Positions 17,391 to 26,288 are shown, numbered from the stretch's first letter. The stretch: 64,000 nucleotides of DNA from an uncultured Chloracidobacterium sp. (GCA_936914845.1 CAKZGE010000004.1:124001-188000); one strand, 5' to 3'. The notes: generated by a model from the sequence alone, not told the origin. Translations and numbers: made by a program.

Positions 17391-17669
17391 ATGAAACAAG
17401 AAGAAGAGACATCGTCGCCCGGATCGGAAGGCGCCCAGGATACGGCCGCGGAAACCAGCGTCGAAACGGACGCGATCCGAGGCGAAATTGAAGAGCTGCG
17501 GCGTGAGCTAGGCGAACTTCGTCAAGGGCCGGTCGGCTCGATAGATGCCGGCACCGGAAGCACGCAGCAGGCAACGCTGCTGACAAGGGCGGCTTTGGCG
17601 GCAATGTCGCCGCAGGAAATAAAGCAGCTTGATTGGCAGGAAGTGCGTCGCGTATTGAGCGGCCGGTGA
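17391..17669 (+). CDS. Small acidic helical protein, possible capsid scaffold
   Basis: A 92-residue, strongly acidic N-terminal half (EEETSSPGSEG...TSVETDA) is followed by a coiled-coil segment (IEELRRELGELRQG). The C-terminal helix has basic residues (MSPQEIKQLDWQEVRRVLSGR). GGAGG eight bases before ATG 17391 fixes the start. It lies directly upstream of the major capsid gene. This is where scaffolding proteins are usually encoded, and those are also acidic and helical with a basic C-terminal helix that binds coat protein. The role is inferred from position and composition. Confidence 0.5.
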   Translation: MKQEEETSSPGSEGAQDTAAETSVETDAIRGEIEELRRELGELRQGPVGSIDAGTGSTQQATLLTRAALAAMSPQEIKQLDWQEVRRVLSGR

Positions 17670-17728
17670 ATGTGAACTTTTGGTCTTAAGCCCGCCGGCG
17701 GGAATGCCGGAATGGATCTTTTTAGAAT

Positions 17729-18583
17729 ATGGCACTTGATTTTATACCTACCGTTTGGGCAGCACGGCTGCTGTCCGCCCTCGACGCCGCGCTCATATAT
17801 GGGCAGGCGAATGTATGTAATCGCGACTACGAAGGCAATATTCGCGAAGCAGGAAATTCCGTAAAGATAGCATCGGTCGGCGATGTCAGCATCGGCAACT
17901 ACGTCAAAGATGCGGACATCGACGACCCGGATGTCTTGACGGACGCCGAGCAGACGCTGCTTATCGACCAGGCAAAATATTTCAACTTTTATGTGGACAG
18001 CATCGATCGTGCGCAACAGAATGTGAATGTCCTGGACGAAGCGATGCGTCGATCGGCTTGGGGGCTTCGCGCTGTTGCAGACGGATTTTTGGCGGAGATG
18101 ATGGCGGCAGCAGTGGTGGCGGGCAACACTATCGGCACGGCGGGAACGCCGAAAGTGCCGACAAAAAACGATGCCTATGAATATCTGGTGGACCTGGGAG
18201 TTTTGCTGGACGAATCGAACACGCCGCTTGAAGGGCGATTCGTTGTCGTTCCGGCGTGGTTCCACGGCCTGCTGCTAAAAGACGATCGGTTCGTAAAGGC
18301 CGGAACGTATCACAGCGACGCCACGCTTGCCAATGGCGAGGTCGGACGGGCTGCGGGATTTTCGATTCTGAAATCGAACAATGTCCCCAACAACACCGGG
18401 GCCAAATTCAAGATCATAGCCGGACATTCGGTGGCAACGTCATATGTCGAGCAGATAGTTGACCTCCAGACATACAAGCCTGAAAAGAGGTTTGGCGATG
18501 CAGTCAAAGGGCTGCATGTCTATGGCGGAAAGGTCGTGCGGCCGACATCGCTGGCGTGTTTGATCGCCGACAAAGCAAGTTAA
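17729..18583 (+). CDS. Phage major capsid protein (P22 coat-like)
   Basis: A 284-residue protein. It starts with FIPTVWAARLLSALDAALIYGQ, typical of P22/N4-like coat proteins ('fiP.iWs..ll..l...lv'). CNRDYEGNIREAGNSVKIASVGDVSI and then KYFNFYVDSIDRAQ follow, then a central helix with LRAVADGFLAEMM and an A-domain beta region (GRFVVVPAWFHGLLLKD, AGFSILKSNNVPNN). The C-terminal part (GDAVKGLHVYGGKVVRP) closes the HK97-type fold. It would form the shell into which the terminase packs DNA. It is on the opposite strand from terminase and portal, an atypical order. A terminator hairpin follows about 60 bases downstream. Confidence 0.85.
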   Translation: MALDFIPTVWAARLLSALDAALIYGQANVCNRDYEGNIREAGNSVKIASVGDVSIGNYVKDADIDDPDVLTDAEQTLLIDQAKYFNFYVDSIDRAQQNVNVLDEAMRRSAWGLRAVADGFLAEMMAAAVVAGNTIGTAGTPKVPTKNDAYEYLVDLGVLLDESNTPLEGRFVVVPAWFHGLLLKDDRFVKAGTYHSDATLANGEVGRAAGFSILKSNNVPNNTGAKFKIIAGHSVATSYVEQIVDLQTYKPEKRFGDAVKGLHVYGGKVVRPTSLACLIADKAS

Positions 18584-18643
18584 GCGATCCAGGCTTTTCT
18601 GCCGAACGACACCGAAAGCCTTTTTTCGGTAAATTACATCGGG

Positions 18644-18673
18644 CCGCTTCTATCTGATAGAAGCGGTCTTTTG
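18644..18673 (+). terminator. Terminator after the capsid gene
   Basis: CCGCTTCTATC and GATAGAAGCGG form a near-perfect 11-bp palindrome followed by TCTTTTGTTT. It overlaps the last codons of the convergent DJ-1 family gene and probably stops transcripts from both sides. Confidence 0.7.
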
Positions 18674-19225
18674 TTTGCGGTGAAAAGCATCAGCAAATTC
18701 TTCGATCATCTTCCGGTTAAACGCCGGAATGTCATCCGGCTTTCTACTGGAAACCAGGCCGTCGTCGTCCACCACTTCTTCGTCGATCCACTTTGCTCCC
18801 GCATTGAGAAGATCGGCTTTAAGCGACGGCCAAGACGTGACGCGGCGGCCCGAAACTACGCCGGCGTCGATCAGCGGCCATAGACCGTGACAGATCGCGG
18901 CGACCGGTTTGCCCGCGTTGAAAAAGTCCTTGATGAAAGAAACGGCGGTTTCGTTCATACGCAGCTGATCGGGGTTTGCAACTCCGCCGGGCAGAAGGAG
19001 AGCATCAAATTCGCCCGCGTCGGCATTTGTCAGCGGTACATCTACAGAAAATTTATCCCCCTTTTCAAAATGATGCCAACCTTCGACCTCGCCCGCCATC
19101 GGAGAAACGATGCGAGTTGTGGCTCCGGCGTCTTCCAGAGCTTTGCGCGGCTCGGTCAATTCGACCTGTTCGAAACCGTCCGCAACCAAAATAGCGACCT
19201 TTACATCTCTCAATCGATCGGTCAT
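18650..19225 (-). CDS. DJ-1/PfpI family protein (class I glutamine amidotransferase-like)
   Basis: A 191-residue cytoplasmic protein. VAILVADGFEQVELTEPRKAL at the start and the nucleophile elbow AAICHGLWPLIDAG (Cys at about 115) identify the PfpI/YhbO branch. The conserved Glu in DGFEQ and the His after the Cys complete the site. Family members act as stress proteins. Glyoxalase III, deglycase and general stress roles have been reported or debated for close relatives, so no single activity is claimed. It is a single gene that ends against the phage-like island and is divergent from htrA. Confidence 0.9.
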   Translation of the reverse strand: MTDRLRDVKVAILVADGFEQVELTEPRKALEDAGATTRIVSPMAGEVEGWHHFEKGDKFSVDVPLTNADAGEFDALLLPGGVANPDQLRMNETAVSFIKDFFNAGKPVAAICHGLWPLIDAGVVSGRRVTSWPSLKADLLNAGAKWIDEEVVDDDGLVSSRKPDDIPAFNRKMIEEFADAFHRKQKTASIR

Positions 19226-19340
19226 AAAAACCTCCGTGAATTGTATTGAACCAATGCATTGACCTTTATTTTTAGTCCTGAGGAAATTACGAGCAATCAG
19301 CGTACCGCGGGGTATTTGAGACGGCCAACGAAGCTGCGTT

Positions 19341-19349
19341 TGATATAAT
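19341..19349 (+). promoter_or_regulatory. Extended -10 promoter upstream of the HtrA gene
   Basis: TGATATAAT matches the extended -10 consensus TGnTATAAT exactly and lies 51 bases before the ATG. No good -35 is present at 17 bases, as is common for extended -10 promoters. AAGGAG lies between it and the start. Confidence 0.5.
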
Positions 19350-19399
19350 CAAACTAAAATTCGGCCATTATACCCATAAGGAGTTCTATAGATAAAATT

Positions 19400-20896
19400 A
19401 TGCCGCAAAGATCCTCAGTCTTAATTCTCCTCTTGTATCTTTTGTTGACCGCATTGATGGTGCAGGCTCAGGCAATACCCGAATCACAATTGACAACGCC
19501 GGAGCGGCTTTCGGCTTCTTTTGCAGAGGTGGCACGATCTGTTGAAAAGGCCGTGGTCAGCATCGAAGCGAAAGGCCGCATACCGAACCCAAACGAGACC
19601 GGCGGCGAGCCGAAAGAGGGCGAGGACATTCTGGAATTTTTTCGGCGACAGATGCCGCGGCGGGCGGCTACGTCCGTAGGAAGTGGGTTTATCGTCGATC
19701 CGGCCGGCTATATTATAACGAATGCTCACGTGGTGGATGAATCGACCCGGATCAAGGTCAAGCTTGGATCGGGCGAAGAATATATTGCCGAGGTGGTCGG
19801 TTCTGATGAAGAAACGGACATTGCTGTTTTGAAGATAGACGCGGGCAAGGATCTGCCGGTGGTGAAAATGGGCGATTCGGCCCGGGCACAGGTTGGCGAT
19901 TGGGTGTTGGCGATGGGTTCGCCGTTCGGGCTGGCAAAAACGGTCACGGCAGGCATCGTTTCACAGACGCTCCGCGAAACTCCTTATGCGAGTGCTTTTC
20001 AAAAATTCATTCAAACCGATGCCTCCATCAACCGGGGAAATTCGGGCGGCCCGCTGGTAAATATGAATGGAGAAGTGATCGGCGTTAATTCACAGATCGC
20101 GACTTCGACCGGCGATTCGAACGGCATCGGCTTTGCGTTGCCATCGAACGAGGCGGAATACGTTTATCGCAGCATAAAAGCAGACGGCCATGTTCGGCGC
20201 GGCTATATGGGTGCAATACTTGATTCGGTAAAGGTCGAATATGCAAAAGTTTACGGGTTGAAAGAGGCAAAAGGAGCTATTGTCACGGAGATCCGCGACC
20301 CGGCAGCGGCAGCAGCGGCGGCCGGATTGCAGGCGGGCGATGTGATCACCGAATTCAATGGAATACCGGTTGAAAGCGCACAGGACCTGATCGCAAAAGT
20401 GGCAGCCACAGCACCCAAAACCGCCGTCTCGATAACATATTTGCGTGAGGTTGGAACAGAGCTCGAAACCCGCACGGCGAAATTGACCCTCGGCGAACGG
20501 CCAAACTCTGCGGTCAAATCCTCCAGCGGAGCTGAAACGCGTAAAATGCCGGTCGATAAAGCCGCAGTGGAACCAAAGCCTTTCGGATTGACCGTGGTAG
20601 AACTGAACGCGGAAACCGCAAAGACCTATAACGCAGTCGGGCAAAAAGGAGTGCTTGTCAAGGACATCGACCCGGCCAGCTTTATCGCCGATATGAAGGC
20701 CGCAAACGGCTCCGATGCGATCGGCGAAGGCGATGTGATCCAACGCATCAATCGAGATGTGGTGACGAGCATCAGCTCTTTTACAACCGCCGCTGCGAAG
20801 CTGAAAAAAGGCGACCCGGTAGTTCTGCACATCAAAAGTTTTATTCCGGCGACACGTTCGCTGCAATTAAAGGTCGTGCAATTTACGGTGCAATAA
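19400..20896 (+). CDS. HtrA/DegP-type periplasmic serine protease
   Basis: A 498-residue protein with signal peptide (VLILLLYLLLTALMVQAQA) and a trypsin-like domain. The catalytic triad reads His110 in TNAHVVDE, Asp140 in ETDIAVLKI, and Ser215 in NRGNSGGPLVN. Two PDZ domains follow, one at about 270-350 (RGYMGAILDSV...AGLQAGDVITEFNG) and one at about 390-490 (KPFGLTVVELN...GEGDVIQRINR). This is the standard architecture and length of Do-family proteases, which degrade or hold misfolded envelope proteins. An extended -10 promoter precedes it. Its stop is followed within a few bases by a heptad/REP repeat array. Confidence 0.93.
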   Translation: MPQRSSVLILLLYLLLTALMVQAQAIPESQLTTPERLSASFAEVARSVEKAVVSIEAKGRIPNPNETGGEPKEGEDILEFFRRQMPRRAATSVGSGFIVDPAGYIITNAHVVDESTRIKVKLGSGEEYIAEVVGSDEETDIAVLKIDAGKDLPVVKMGDSARAQVGDWVLAMGSPFGLAKTVTAGIVSQTLRETPYASAFQKFIQTDASINRGNSGGPLVNMNGEVIGVNSQIATSTGDSNGIGFALPSNEAEYVYRSIKADGHVRRGYMGAILDSVKVEYAKVYGLKEAKGAIVTEIRDPAAAAAAAGLQAGDVITEFNGIPVESAQDLIAKVAATAPKTAVSITYLREVGTELETRTAKLTLGERPNSAVKSSSGAETRKMPVDKAAVEPKPFGLTVVELNAETAKTYNAVGQKGVLVKDIDPASFIADMKAANGSDAIGEGDVIQRINRDVVTSISSFTTAAAKLKKGDPVVLHIKSFIPATRSLQLKVVQFTVQ

Positions 20897-20902
20897 ATGG
20901 AT

Positions 20903-21180
20903 GAGAAATGAGGGGTGAGGGATGAGGGGTGAGAAGTGAGGCGTGAGAAATGAGGCGTCAGGTGTGAGCAAGATCTCCGGGTCAGAACCGGGAGCGATAG
21001 CGACTGGGTTTTGAAGGCGTGAGGGATGAGGGATGAGGGGCGAGGGGTGAGCAGGAATCCTGAGCTGGTCAGAACCGGGAGCGATAGCGACTGGGTCCTG
21101 AAGGGGTGAGGAGTGAGGGGTGAGGCGTGAGCAGGAAATCTGAGCTAGTCAGAACCGGGAGCGATAGCGACTGGGTTTTG
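20903..21180. repeat. Composite repeat: GAGNNNT heptad arrays joined to a REP-like hairpin, three units
   Basis: From 20903 ten consecutive 7-base units of form GAGNNNT (one starts CAG) run to 20972. Shorter heptad runs recur at 21021-21055 and 21108-21135. Each run ends in GAGCARG and leads, after a short spacer, into the same 33-base element at 20981-21013, 21068-21100 and 21148-21180. That element can fold: TCAGAACC pairs with GGTTTTGA or GGTCCTGA around an AGCGATAGCGA centre. No convincing gene lies in this stretch. Confidence 0.85.
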
Positions 21181-21297
21181 ATTCTTTTATGGCGTAAGCT
21201 CAATGCGGAAATGGTTTACCAACCCGGTTGGGCTTAACTAACGCGGCTTCATCCATTTAGTTAGACGTTCTCGTCAGGCCGCAAAGCTAGGGTAAAA

Positions 21298-21396
21298 TGC
21301 AAAAACCCAGTCGCTATCGCTCCCGGTTCTGACCGTTTTGCAGGTGAAAAATGCAAAAACCCAGTCGCTATCGCTCCCGGTTCTGACCGTTTTGCA
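21298..21396. repeat. Two inverted copies of the REP-like element, in tandem, with TGCAAAA/TTTTGCA ends
   Basis: The same core, now in reverse orientation, occurs at 21301-21333 and 21355-21387. Both copies are enclosed by TGCAAAA...TTTTGCA (21298-21342 and 21352-21396), giving a 54-base tandem period. The second copy ends just upstream of the -10 element of the aldehyde dehydrogenase gene. Confidence 0.85.
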
Positions 21397-21420
21397 CGTG
21401 AAATTCTGCGTCTTCTTGGA

Positions 21421-21426
21421 TATAAT
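21421..21426 (+). promoter_or_regulatory. -10 element of the aldehyde dehydrogenase gene
   Basis: A perfect TATAAT lies 32 bases before the start codon. No -35 at usual spacing is evident. Confidence 0.35.
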
Positions 21427-21457
21427 AAATTCAAATCTCAAAATAACTAAAATTTTT

Positions 21458-23014
21458 ATGGCGAAAGCAAAAGAAGCAAAAGCGAAAATCTCGAAAAAAT
21501 CGGCGAAAGCCGCGAAAACCTCGATCAACACATTTCACAATTACATTGCCGGCGAATGGGTTAAAAGCTCGTCTGGCGAATGGTTTGACAACATCAACCC
21601 GGCGGATACGACAGATGTGATCGGTCGTTTTCCGAAATCGAATGCGGACGACGTTAACAAAGCGGTGGCCGCCGCTAAGGACGCGGCGACACGCTGGCGC
21701 CGCACACCGGCTCCGAAGCGGGCTGAGATACTTTTCCGTTTGGCCCAAACACTTGAAAAGAATAAAGAATCTTACACCCGCGACATGACCCGCGAAATGG
21801 GCAAGGTTTTGAAAGAGGCCGGCGGCGACGTGCAAGAGGCGATCGACTGTACCTATTACACGGCCGGTGAAGGCCGCCGACTGCATGGATTTACGACACC
21901 GGCCGAAATGCCGAATAAGTTTGCGATGTGCGTTCGCCAACCGGTCGGTTTGTGCGGTTTGATCACGCCGTTCAACTTTCCGATGGCGATACCTTCGTGG
22001 AAGCTCATTCCGGCGCTCGTCTGCGGCAATACGGTCGTCATCAAATCCGGCGAAGATGTTCCGCAATCAACCCTCAATTTGGTGAAGGCCTGCGAGGAAG
22101 CGGGCATTCCGAAAGGCGTTGTCAACGTGGTCAATGGCTTTGGCGATGCCGGTGCCGCACTGGTCGAGCACGAAGACGTGCGGTTGATCTCATTTACCGG
22201 ATCGACCAAAACCGGTGCCGCGATCGCCGAACAATGCGCCCGCGACAACAAGATCGTCAGCCTTGAAATGGGCGGCAAAAACGCCATTATCGTCATGGAC
22301 GATGCCGACATCGACAACGCTGTCGAAGGCTCGCTGTGGGGAGCTTTCGGGACCAGCGGCCAACGCTGCACGGCGTCTTCGCGTTTGGTCGTTCACAAAA
22401 AGATCTATAAGAAATTTGTTCAGAAATTGGTCGAAAAGGTGAAAACTCTTCGCGTCGGCAACGGCCTCGACGCCAAGACCGAGGTCGGCCCGGTCATCAA
22501 CCAAAAGGCGATGGACAAGATCCTCGGTTATATCGAGATCGGTAAAAATGAAGATAAGGCGACGCTGGCCGTTGGCGGCAACCGCTTGACGAAAGGTGCT
22601 TACAAGAACGGCTATTTCATCGAACCGACGGTGTTTTCAGACGTTTCACCAAACCATCGTATCGGCCGCGAAGAGATCTTTGGGCCGGTGACATCGGTGA
22701 TTCCTTTTTCGACGCTTGATGAAGCCATCGACATCGTCAACGGTGTTTCCTACGGCCTGTCATCGGCGATCTATACACAAGATGTGAACCAGGCATTTTA
22801 CGCAATGCAGGAACTCTATACCGGAATTTGCTATGTCAATTCGGCAACTATCGGAGCCGAGGTACATTTGCCTTTTGGCGGCACAAAAGGAACGGGCAAC
22901 GGCCATCGCGAAGCAGGAACTCAGGTGCTCGATATCTTTAGCGAATGGAAAGCTTTGTACATCGATTACAGCGGTAAGCTGCAGAAAGCCCAGATCGACG
23001 CCGTCGAAGTTTAG
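21458..23014 (+). CDS. NAD(P)-dependent aldehyde dehydrogenase
   Basis: A 518-residue cytoplasmic enzyme of the aldehyde dehydrogenase superfamily, oxidising an aldehyde to the acid. A Lys/Ala-rich leader (about 1-20) precedes the catalytic fold. The motif set is [21 protein letters not shown], the Rossmann segment [14 protein letters not shown], the catalytic Glu in SLEMGGKNA, the catalytic Cys in [12 protein letters not shown] and [15 protein letters not shown]. It is close to the semialdehyde-dehydrogenase type branch, but the substrate cannot be fixed. ATG 21458 was chosen because upstream in-frame sequence is repeat-derived. The ribosome site is weak. A strong terminator follows. Confidence 0.9.
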   Translation: MAKAKEAKAKISKKSAKAAKTSINTFHNYIAGEWVKSSSGEWFDNINPADTTDVIGRFPKSNADDVNKAVAAAKDAATRWRRTPAPKRAEILFRLAQTLEKNKESYTRDMTREMGKVLKEAGGDVQEAIDCTYYTAGEGRRLHGFTTPAEMPNKFAMCVRQPVGLCGLITPFNFPMAIPSWKLIPALVCGNTVVIKSGEDVPQSTLNLVKACEEAGIPKGVVNVVNGFGDAGAALVEHEDVRLISFTGSTKTGAAIAEQCARDNKIVSLEMGGKNAIIVMDDADIDNAVEGSLWGAFGTSGQRCTASSRLVVHKKIYKKFVQKLVEKVKTLRVGNGLDAKTEVGPVINQKAMDKILGYIEIGKNEDKATLAVGGNRLTKGAYKNGYFIEPTVFSDVSPNHRIGREEIFGPVTSVIPFSTLDEAIDIVNGVSYGLSSAIYTQDVNQAFYAMQELYTGICYVNSATIGAEVHLPFGGTKGTGNGHREAGTQVLDIFSEWKALYIDYSGKLQKAQIDAVEV

Positions 23015-23038
23015 ACAGCCGATGTTTTCTCAAAACTT

Positions 23039-23068
23039 AAGGGCGGCCGAGATAATTCGGTCGCCCTT
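23039..23068 (+). terminator. Terminator after the aldehyde dehydrogenase gene
   Basis: AAGGGCGGCCGA and TTCGGTCGCCCTT pair around a short loop, followed by a weak T-rich tail (TTATC). Confidence 0.7.
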
Positions 23069-23187
23069 TATCATCGCAAAACGTTTTTGAAATCTAAAAA
23101 TATTTACGCGTTCCAACCGGCGGCGCTGATCTGTGTTTTTGCCGAGCGGAGGACGTTTTAGAGGGATATGCCCCTAAACTAGGAGCG

Positions 23188-23736
23188 TCATATCTCTCTG
23201 AAGATCTCGTCGATGTCATCGCCGGCCGTTTTTGCCTTGAACCGAGGAGCTTTGTGAATGAATTCGACGCTTATCAAAATGCGAGAGCGGGATGCGGACC
23301 ATGCTGAGATCTCGTCGCCGACCATACAAATAGTAGCGGTTGCGTCCCTAACCTCGTATTTTTGTCCATTTAGGCGGATCGAATAGATCTCGTCTCGGTC
23401 ATTTATGTTGCCAAGGATCTCTTCAGCCTCGGTAACAACTCCCGTCACCTGAACCTTACGCCCACTATTGAGGTCGGCGTGGATCGCCGACCATTTGCGC
23501 GCATTCTTCCAAAGATCCCAGGAAAGCAGCGGAGCCACGAACGCGATGGTAAAGATCATGGCGATCGGAGGCACTCCGCCGTAAATACAAAACAAGATCG
23601 TAGCGATAAGCGAGAGGAAACCAAAGATATCCGTAACCACCTTGATCACAGAAACGCGCTTCGGAAATCGGAGGATAGAAATGTCGTTTGGCGACAGCAG
23701 TTCGGAGCGTTCTGAAGATATTTCGGATTCGATCAT
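23188..23736 (-). CDS. Membrane protein of unknown function
   Basis: A 182-residue protein with a polar N-terminus and two adjacent membrane helices (VVTDIFGFLSLIATILFCIYG; PIAMIFTIAFVAPLLSW). A C-terminal soluble domain follows, with short beta-like segments (KVQVTGVVTEAEEI, YSIRLNGQKYEV). The helical-hairpin plus beta domain layout is seen in several uncharacterised bacterial families. No catalytic motif is visible. It lies 14 bases downstream of the PEP carboxylase gene on the same strand and may be co-transcribed. Function unknown. Confidence 0.6.
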   Translation of the reverse strand: MIESEISSERSELLSPNDISILRFPKRVSVIKVVTDIFGFLSLIATILFCIYGGVPPIAMIFTIAFVAPLLSWDLWKNARKWSAIHADLNSGRKVQVTGVVTEAEEILGNINDRDEIYSIRLNGQKYEVRDATATICMVGDEISAWSASRSRILISVEFIHKAPRFKAKTAGDDIDEIFREI

Positions 23737-23750
23737 AAAACATTTCGCAC

Positions 23751-26288
23751 TTATGCCGAATTTCTACCGGCATTGATAATGCCGAAGGAACACCGGATGA
23801 CCAGCTTTTCAAATACGGTACGCGGAGCGGAGGGTTCGGCGGGCATTTGCCGCAACCGGGTGATGGCGTATTGCTGAATGGTGACGAGCGGGAGGACGAT
23901 CCGTTCGCGGATGCTGACCGATTCCTGCTCGACCGGCAGATCGGCCATCAAATTGTCGCGGCCTGTGACGACCGAAAGATATTTGCGACACAGTTCGAAT
24001 TCATTGTGGATCGCATGCCAGATGGGGCCGTAAACGGCATCATCGCCCAGAAATGCCGTCAAGGGAAAAAAGGATTTCTGCATCGCCATTTCGCAGTTAT
24101 CGATCAAGGTTTTGAAAAACGGGTTGTCGCGGTACATGGCGGCTACACGGTCGATCTCCGAACGACAGTTATCGAGAGCGGTCCCGACGCCGTAAAATCC
24201 GGGAACGTTTTGCTTGATCTGGCTCCAAGCTCCGACGAACGGGATCGCCCGCAGGTCCTTAAGCGTCAATTTTCCCGCATTCCGTTTTGCCGGCCGGCTT
24301 CCAATATTGGTCTCGGCATAAAATTTCAGCGGGCTGACATCTGCCAGGTAGGTCAGAAATGCATCATCGTTCTTTAAGGCTGCATAGGCAGCATAGCTTT
24401 CTTCGGCCAAACGCTGCATCAAGGCGGCTTCGTCGGGTTTGAAGGTTTCCGTACGCGGAGCAAAGATGCGGTTATAGGTGCCGGAATGAAGCAGCTGTTC
24501 GATATTAAAGCGTGCCGATTGGGGCGTGCCGAAATTGGAGCTGATCGTTTGCCCCTGAACGGTCAATTCGATGGCCGAATCGGCGATATTGCCGCCCATC
24601 GAGGAATAAAATTTGTGGGTTTTGCCGCCGCCTCGAGCGGGCGGGCCGCCGCGACCGTCAAAGAAAATAATGTCGATCCCGAATTCGCGGGCGACGCGGG
24701 TCAGTTCATCTTTTGCCCGGTAGATGCTCCAATTCGCCATCAAGTATCCACCGTCCTTGGTGCCGTCGCTGAAGCCGAGCATGACCGTTTGCCGCATATG
24801 GCGACGCCGGAGGTGCTTCTGATAAGCCGGCATCTCGTAAAGCCGCCGCATGACATCGGCTGCGTTCTCGAGATCATTGATGGTTTCGAAAAGCGGCACA
24901 ATATCGATGTCGATCTCATCAGCAGGCCAACCCGCCAAAAGAAATAAGCCGTAAACCTCGATAACATTCAGCGGGCTTTGGCATTGGCTGATGATGTATC
25001 TTTCGCAGGCCGCCGGGCCGCCCGCCTTGCGGATGGTTCGAATGGCTCTGACCGTTTGCAAAGCATCAGCCGCGATCCCGTCAATTTCGCCGGTAAAGGG
25101 TTGAGCGTTAAGCAGACCGGCGATCTTCTCTTCATCGCTCAGGCCGCTAAATTGGAAATCACGCCCATCGGCGGCGGCGATCTTTTCCAGAATACGGCCG
25201 TGCTCACTGCTTTCCTGGCGAATGTCCATTGAGGCGAAATAAAGTCCGAAGATCCTGACGCGGGCGATGAGGTCTTCCAGAAGATGGAGGAACAATCCAT
25301 TGTGTTCATCGACCAGTACGCTTTTGATAGCCAAAAGCTGTTCAAGAAGCCCTTGGGCGGTCAATCCGCTGCTTTCCGCGGCAAATGCCTCGCGATAGAT
25401 CGTATCTTGCAGCCGGGCGACCATTTCTTCGACGCCGGTGAAGGTAAGCCTGCGTTTAAGGCGGCGAACATCGCGGTAATAGCAGCGAAGTATCGCCCGC
25501 CGAAGAGCTTCGGCCACACGCAATGTGGTTTCGTGGGTGACGAAAGGATTGCCGTCACGGTCGCCGCCGGACCAAAACCCCATTTTAACCAATCCGTTCA
25601 GGTGCGGCATTTCGTCGCCAAGCTCTGTTCGAAGCTCTGTCGCGATGGCTCCGATCGCATCGTAGAAAACATATTCCAGATACCAGATCTGGCTCAGGGC
25701 TTCGTCATAGGGGGTCGGTTTTTGTTTTTTGAAAAATGGCGTGCGTCCGAGCTGCTGCAAAAGGCCGTTAATGCCCGAAACATCGTTTTCTTCGATCGCA
25801 TCAACCAGATCGTTGATGATACCCAGAACGGCTCCGGGGTAGAACTGGGTCGGATGAGCGGTCAGAACCAAACGGACAGCAAAATTCTGCAATCGCCCGA
25901 TCAATTCATCCTTCTTTCCGTGACGCAAGGCTGATGTCAATAGATCGCTGAGCGTGCCGGTGCCTTTCATTTCATGCAGATGAGGAAAAGCGGCATCTTC
26001 CAGTGCATCGAACAAAACGACCTGTCGTTCGGCATATTGTACGAAACGAAACAAAAGGCCCGGGTCAGCACCGTCGCCGGCGTGTCTTGAAAGGAAAGCT
26101 TCTACAATTGCCTCCGGGCTGTCGCCGCGCCCATAACCCGCCTCGCATTCGCTGCTGAAAAGCGAAAGCAGAATGCCGGTTTGGTCCACCCCGTAAAAAG
26201 GAAGTGAAAGAAAAAGGCTGTTGTATAACTGAAATTTCAGGCCGACGAATTCCTGAAACGCGTCATCCGCGGCCGATGTTCGGATCAT
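23751..26288 (-). CDS. ppc: Phosphoenolpyruvate carboxylase
   Basis: An 845-residue enzyme that carboxylates PEP to oxaloacetate, refilling the TCA cycle. Conserved blocks are present in order: RLVLTAHPTQF with the catalytic His (about 146), FWSGGDRDGNPFVT, MLGFSDGTKDGGYL, and FFDGRGGPPARGGG (the mobile Gly-rich loop). The C-terminus is truncated relative to the E. coli-type ending, which normally closes in Asn-Thr-Gly; here it reads FGIINAGRNSA. The length is slightly shorter than E. coli Ppc and fits the shorter bacterial branch. It starts at the ATG opposite 26288 and is probably followed by the membrane protein gene in one transcript. Confidence 0.93.
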   Translation of the reverse strand: MIRTSAADDAFQEFVGLKFQLYNSLFLSLPFYGVDQTGILLSLFSSECEAGYGRGDSPEAIVEAFLSRHAGDGADPGLLFRFVQYAERQVVLFDALEDAAFPHLHEMKGTGTLSDLLTSALRHGKKDELIGRLQNFAVRLVLTAHPTQFYPGAVLGIINDLVDAIEENDVSGINGLLQQLGRTPFFKKQKPTPYDEALSQIWYLEYVFYDAIGAIATELRTELGDEMPHLNGLVKMGFWSGGDRDGNPFVTHETTLRVAEALRRAILRCYYRDVRRLKRRLTFTGVEEMVARLQDTIYREAFAAESSGLTAQGLLEQLLAIKSVLVDEHNGLFLHLLEDLIARVRIFGLYFASMDIRQESSEHGRILEKIAAADGRDFQFSGLSDEEKIAGLLNAQPFTGEIDGIAADALQTVRAIRTIRKAGGPAACERYIISQCQSPLNVIEVYGLFLLAGWPADEIDIDIVPLFETINDLENAADVMRRLYEMPAYQKHLRRRHMRQTVMLGFSDGTKDGGYLMANWSIYRAKDELTRVAREFGIDIIFFDGRGGPPARGGGKTHKFYSSMGGNIADSAIELTVQGQTISSNFGTPQSARFNIEQLLHSGTYNRIFAPRTETFKPDEAALMQRLAEESYAAYAALKNDDAFLTYLADVSPLKFYAETNIGSRPAKRNAGKLTLKDLRAIPFVGAWSQIKQNVPGFYGVGTALDNCRSEIDRVAAMYRDNPFFKTLIDNCEMAMQKSFFPLTAFLGDDAVYGPIWHAIHNEFELCRKYLSVVTGRDNLMADLPVEQESVSIRERIVLPLVTIQQYAITRLRQMPAEPSAPRTVFEKLVIRCSFGIINAGRNSA

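Larger units (their letters stand above)
10437..18666. mobile_element. Compact prophage-like island without tail genes
   Basis: Twelve genes of phage type lie between an M16 peptidase gene and a DJ-1 family gene. On the left are a CI-type repressor, an ImmA-like protease and a cysteine peptidase (rightward). In the middle is a leftward block: endolysin, holin-like, two overlapping spanin-like genes, terminase, portal. On the right is a rightward block: HTH protein, small acidic protein, major capsid. The two blocks diverge from 16850-17072. I find no integrase, small terminase, head-tail connector, tail, replication gene or flanking direct repeat. It may be a remnant, a satellite or a domesticated capsid/packaging unit. 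Boundaries are inferred from gene content. Confidence 0.75.

Noticed and set aside
20897..21396. CRISPR array or origin of replication in the repeat region
   Set aside because: Repeats are of unequal spacing, in both orientations and with heptad tracts instead of unique spacers; no cas, dnaA or DnaA-box cluster is present.
21274..21531. Minus-strand frame with two copies of a repeated peptide
   Set aside because: The repeated peptide is a translation of the two reversed REP-like elements, and the frame overlaps the aldehyde dehydrogenase start.
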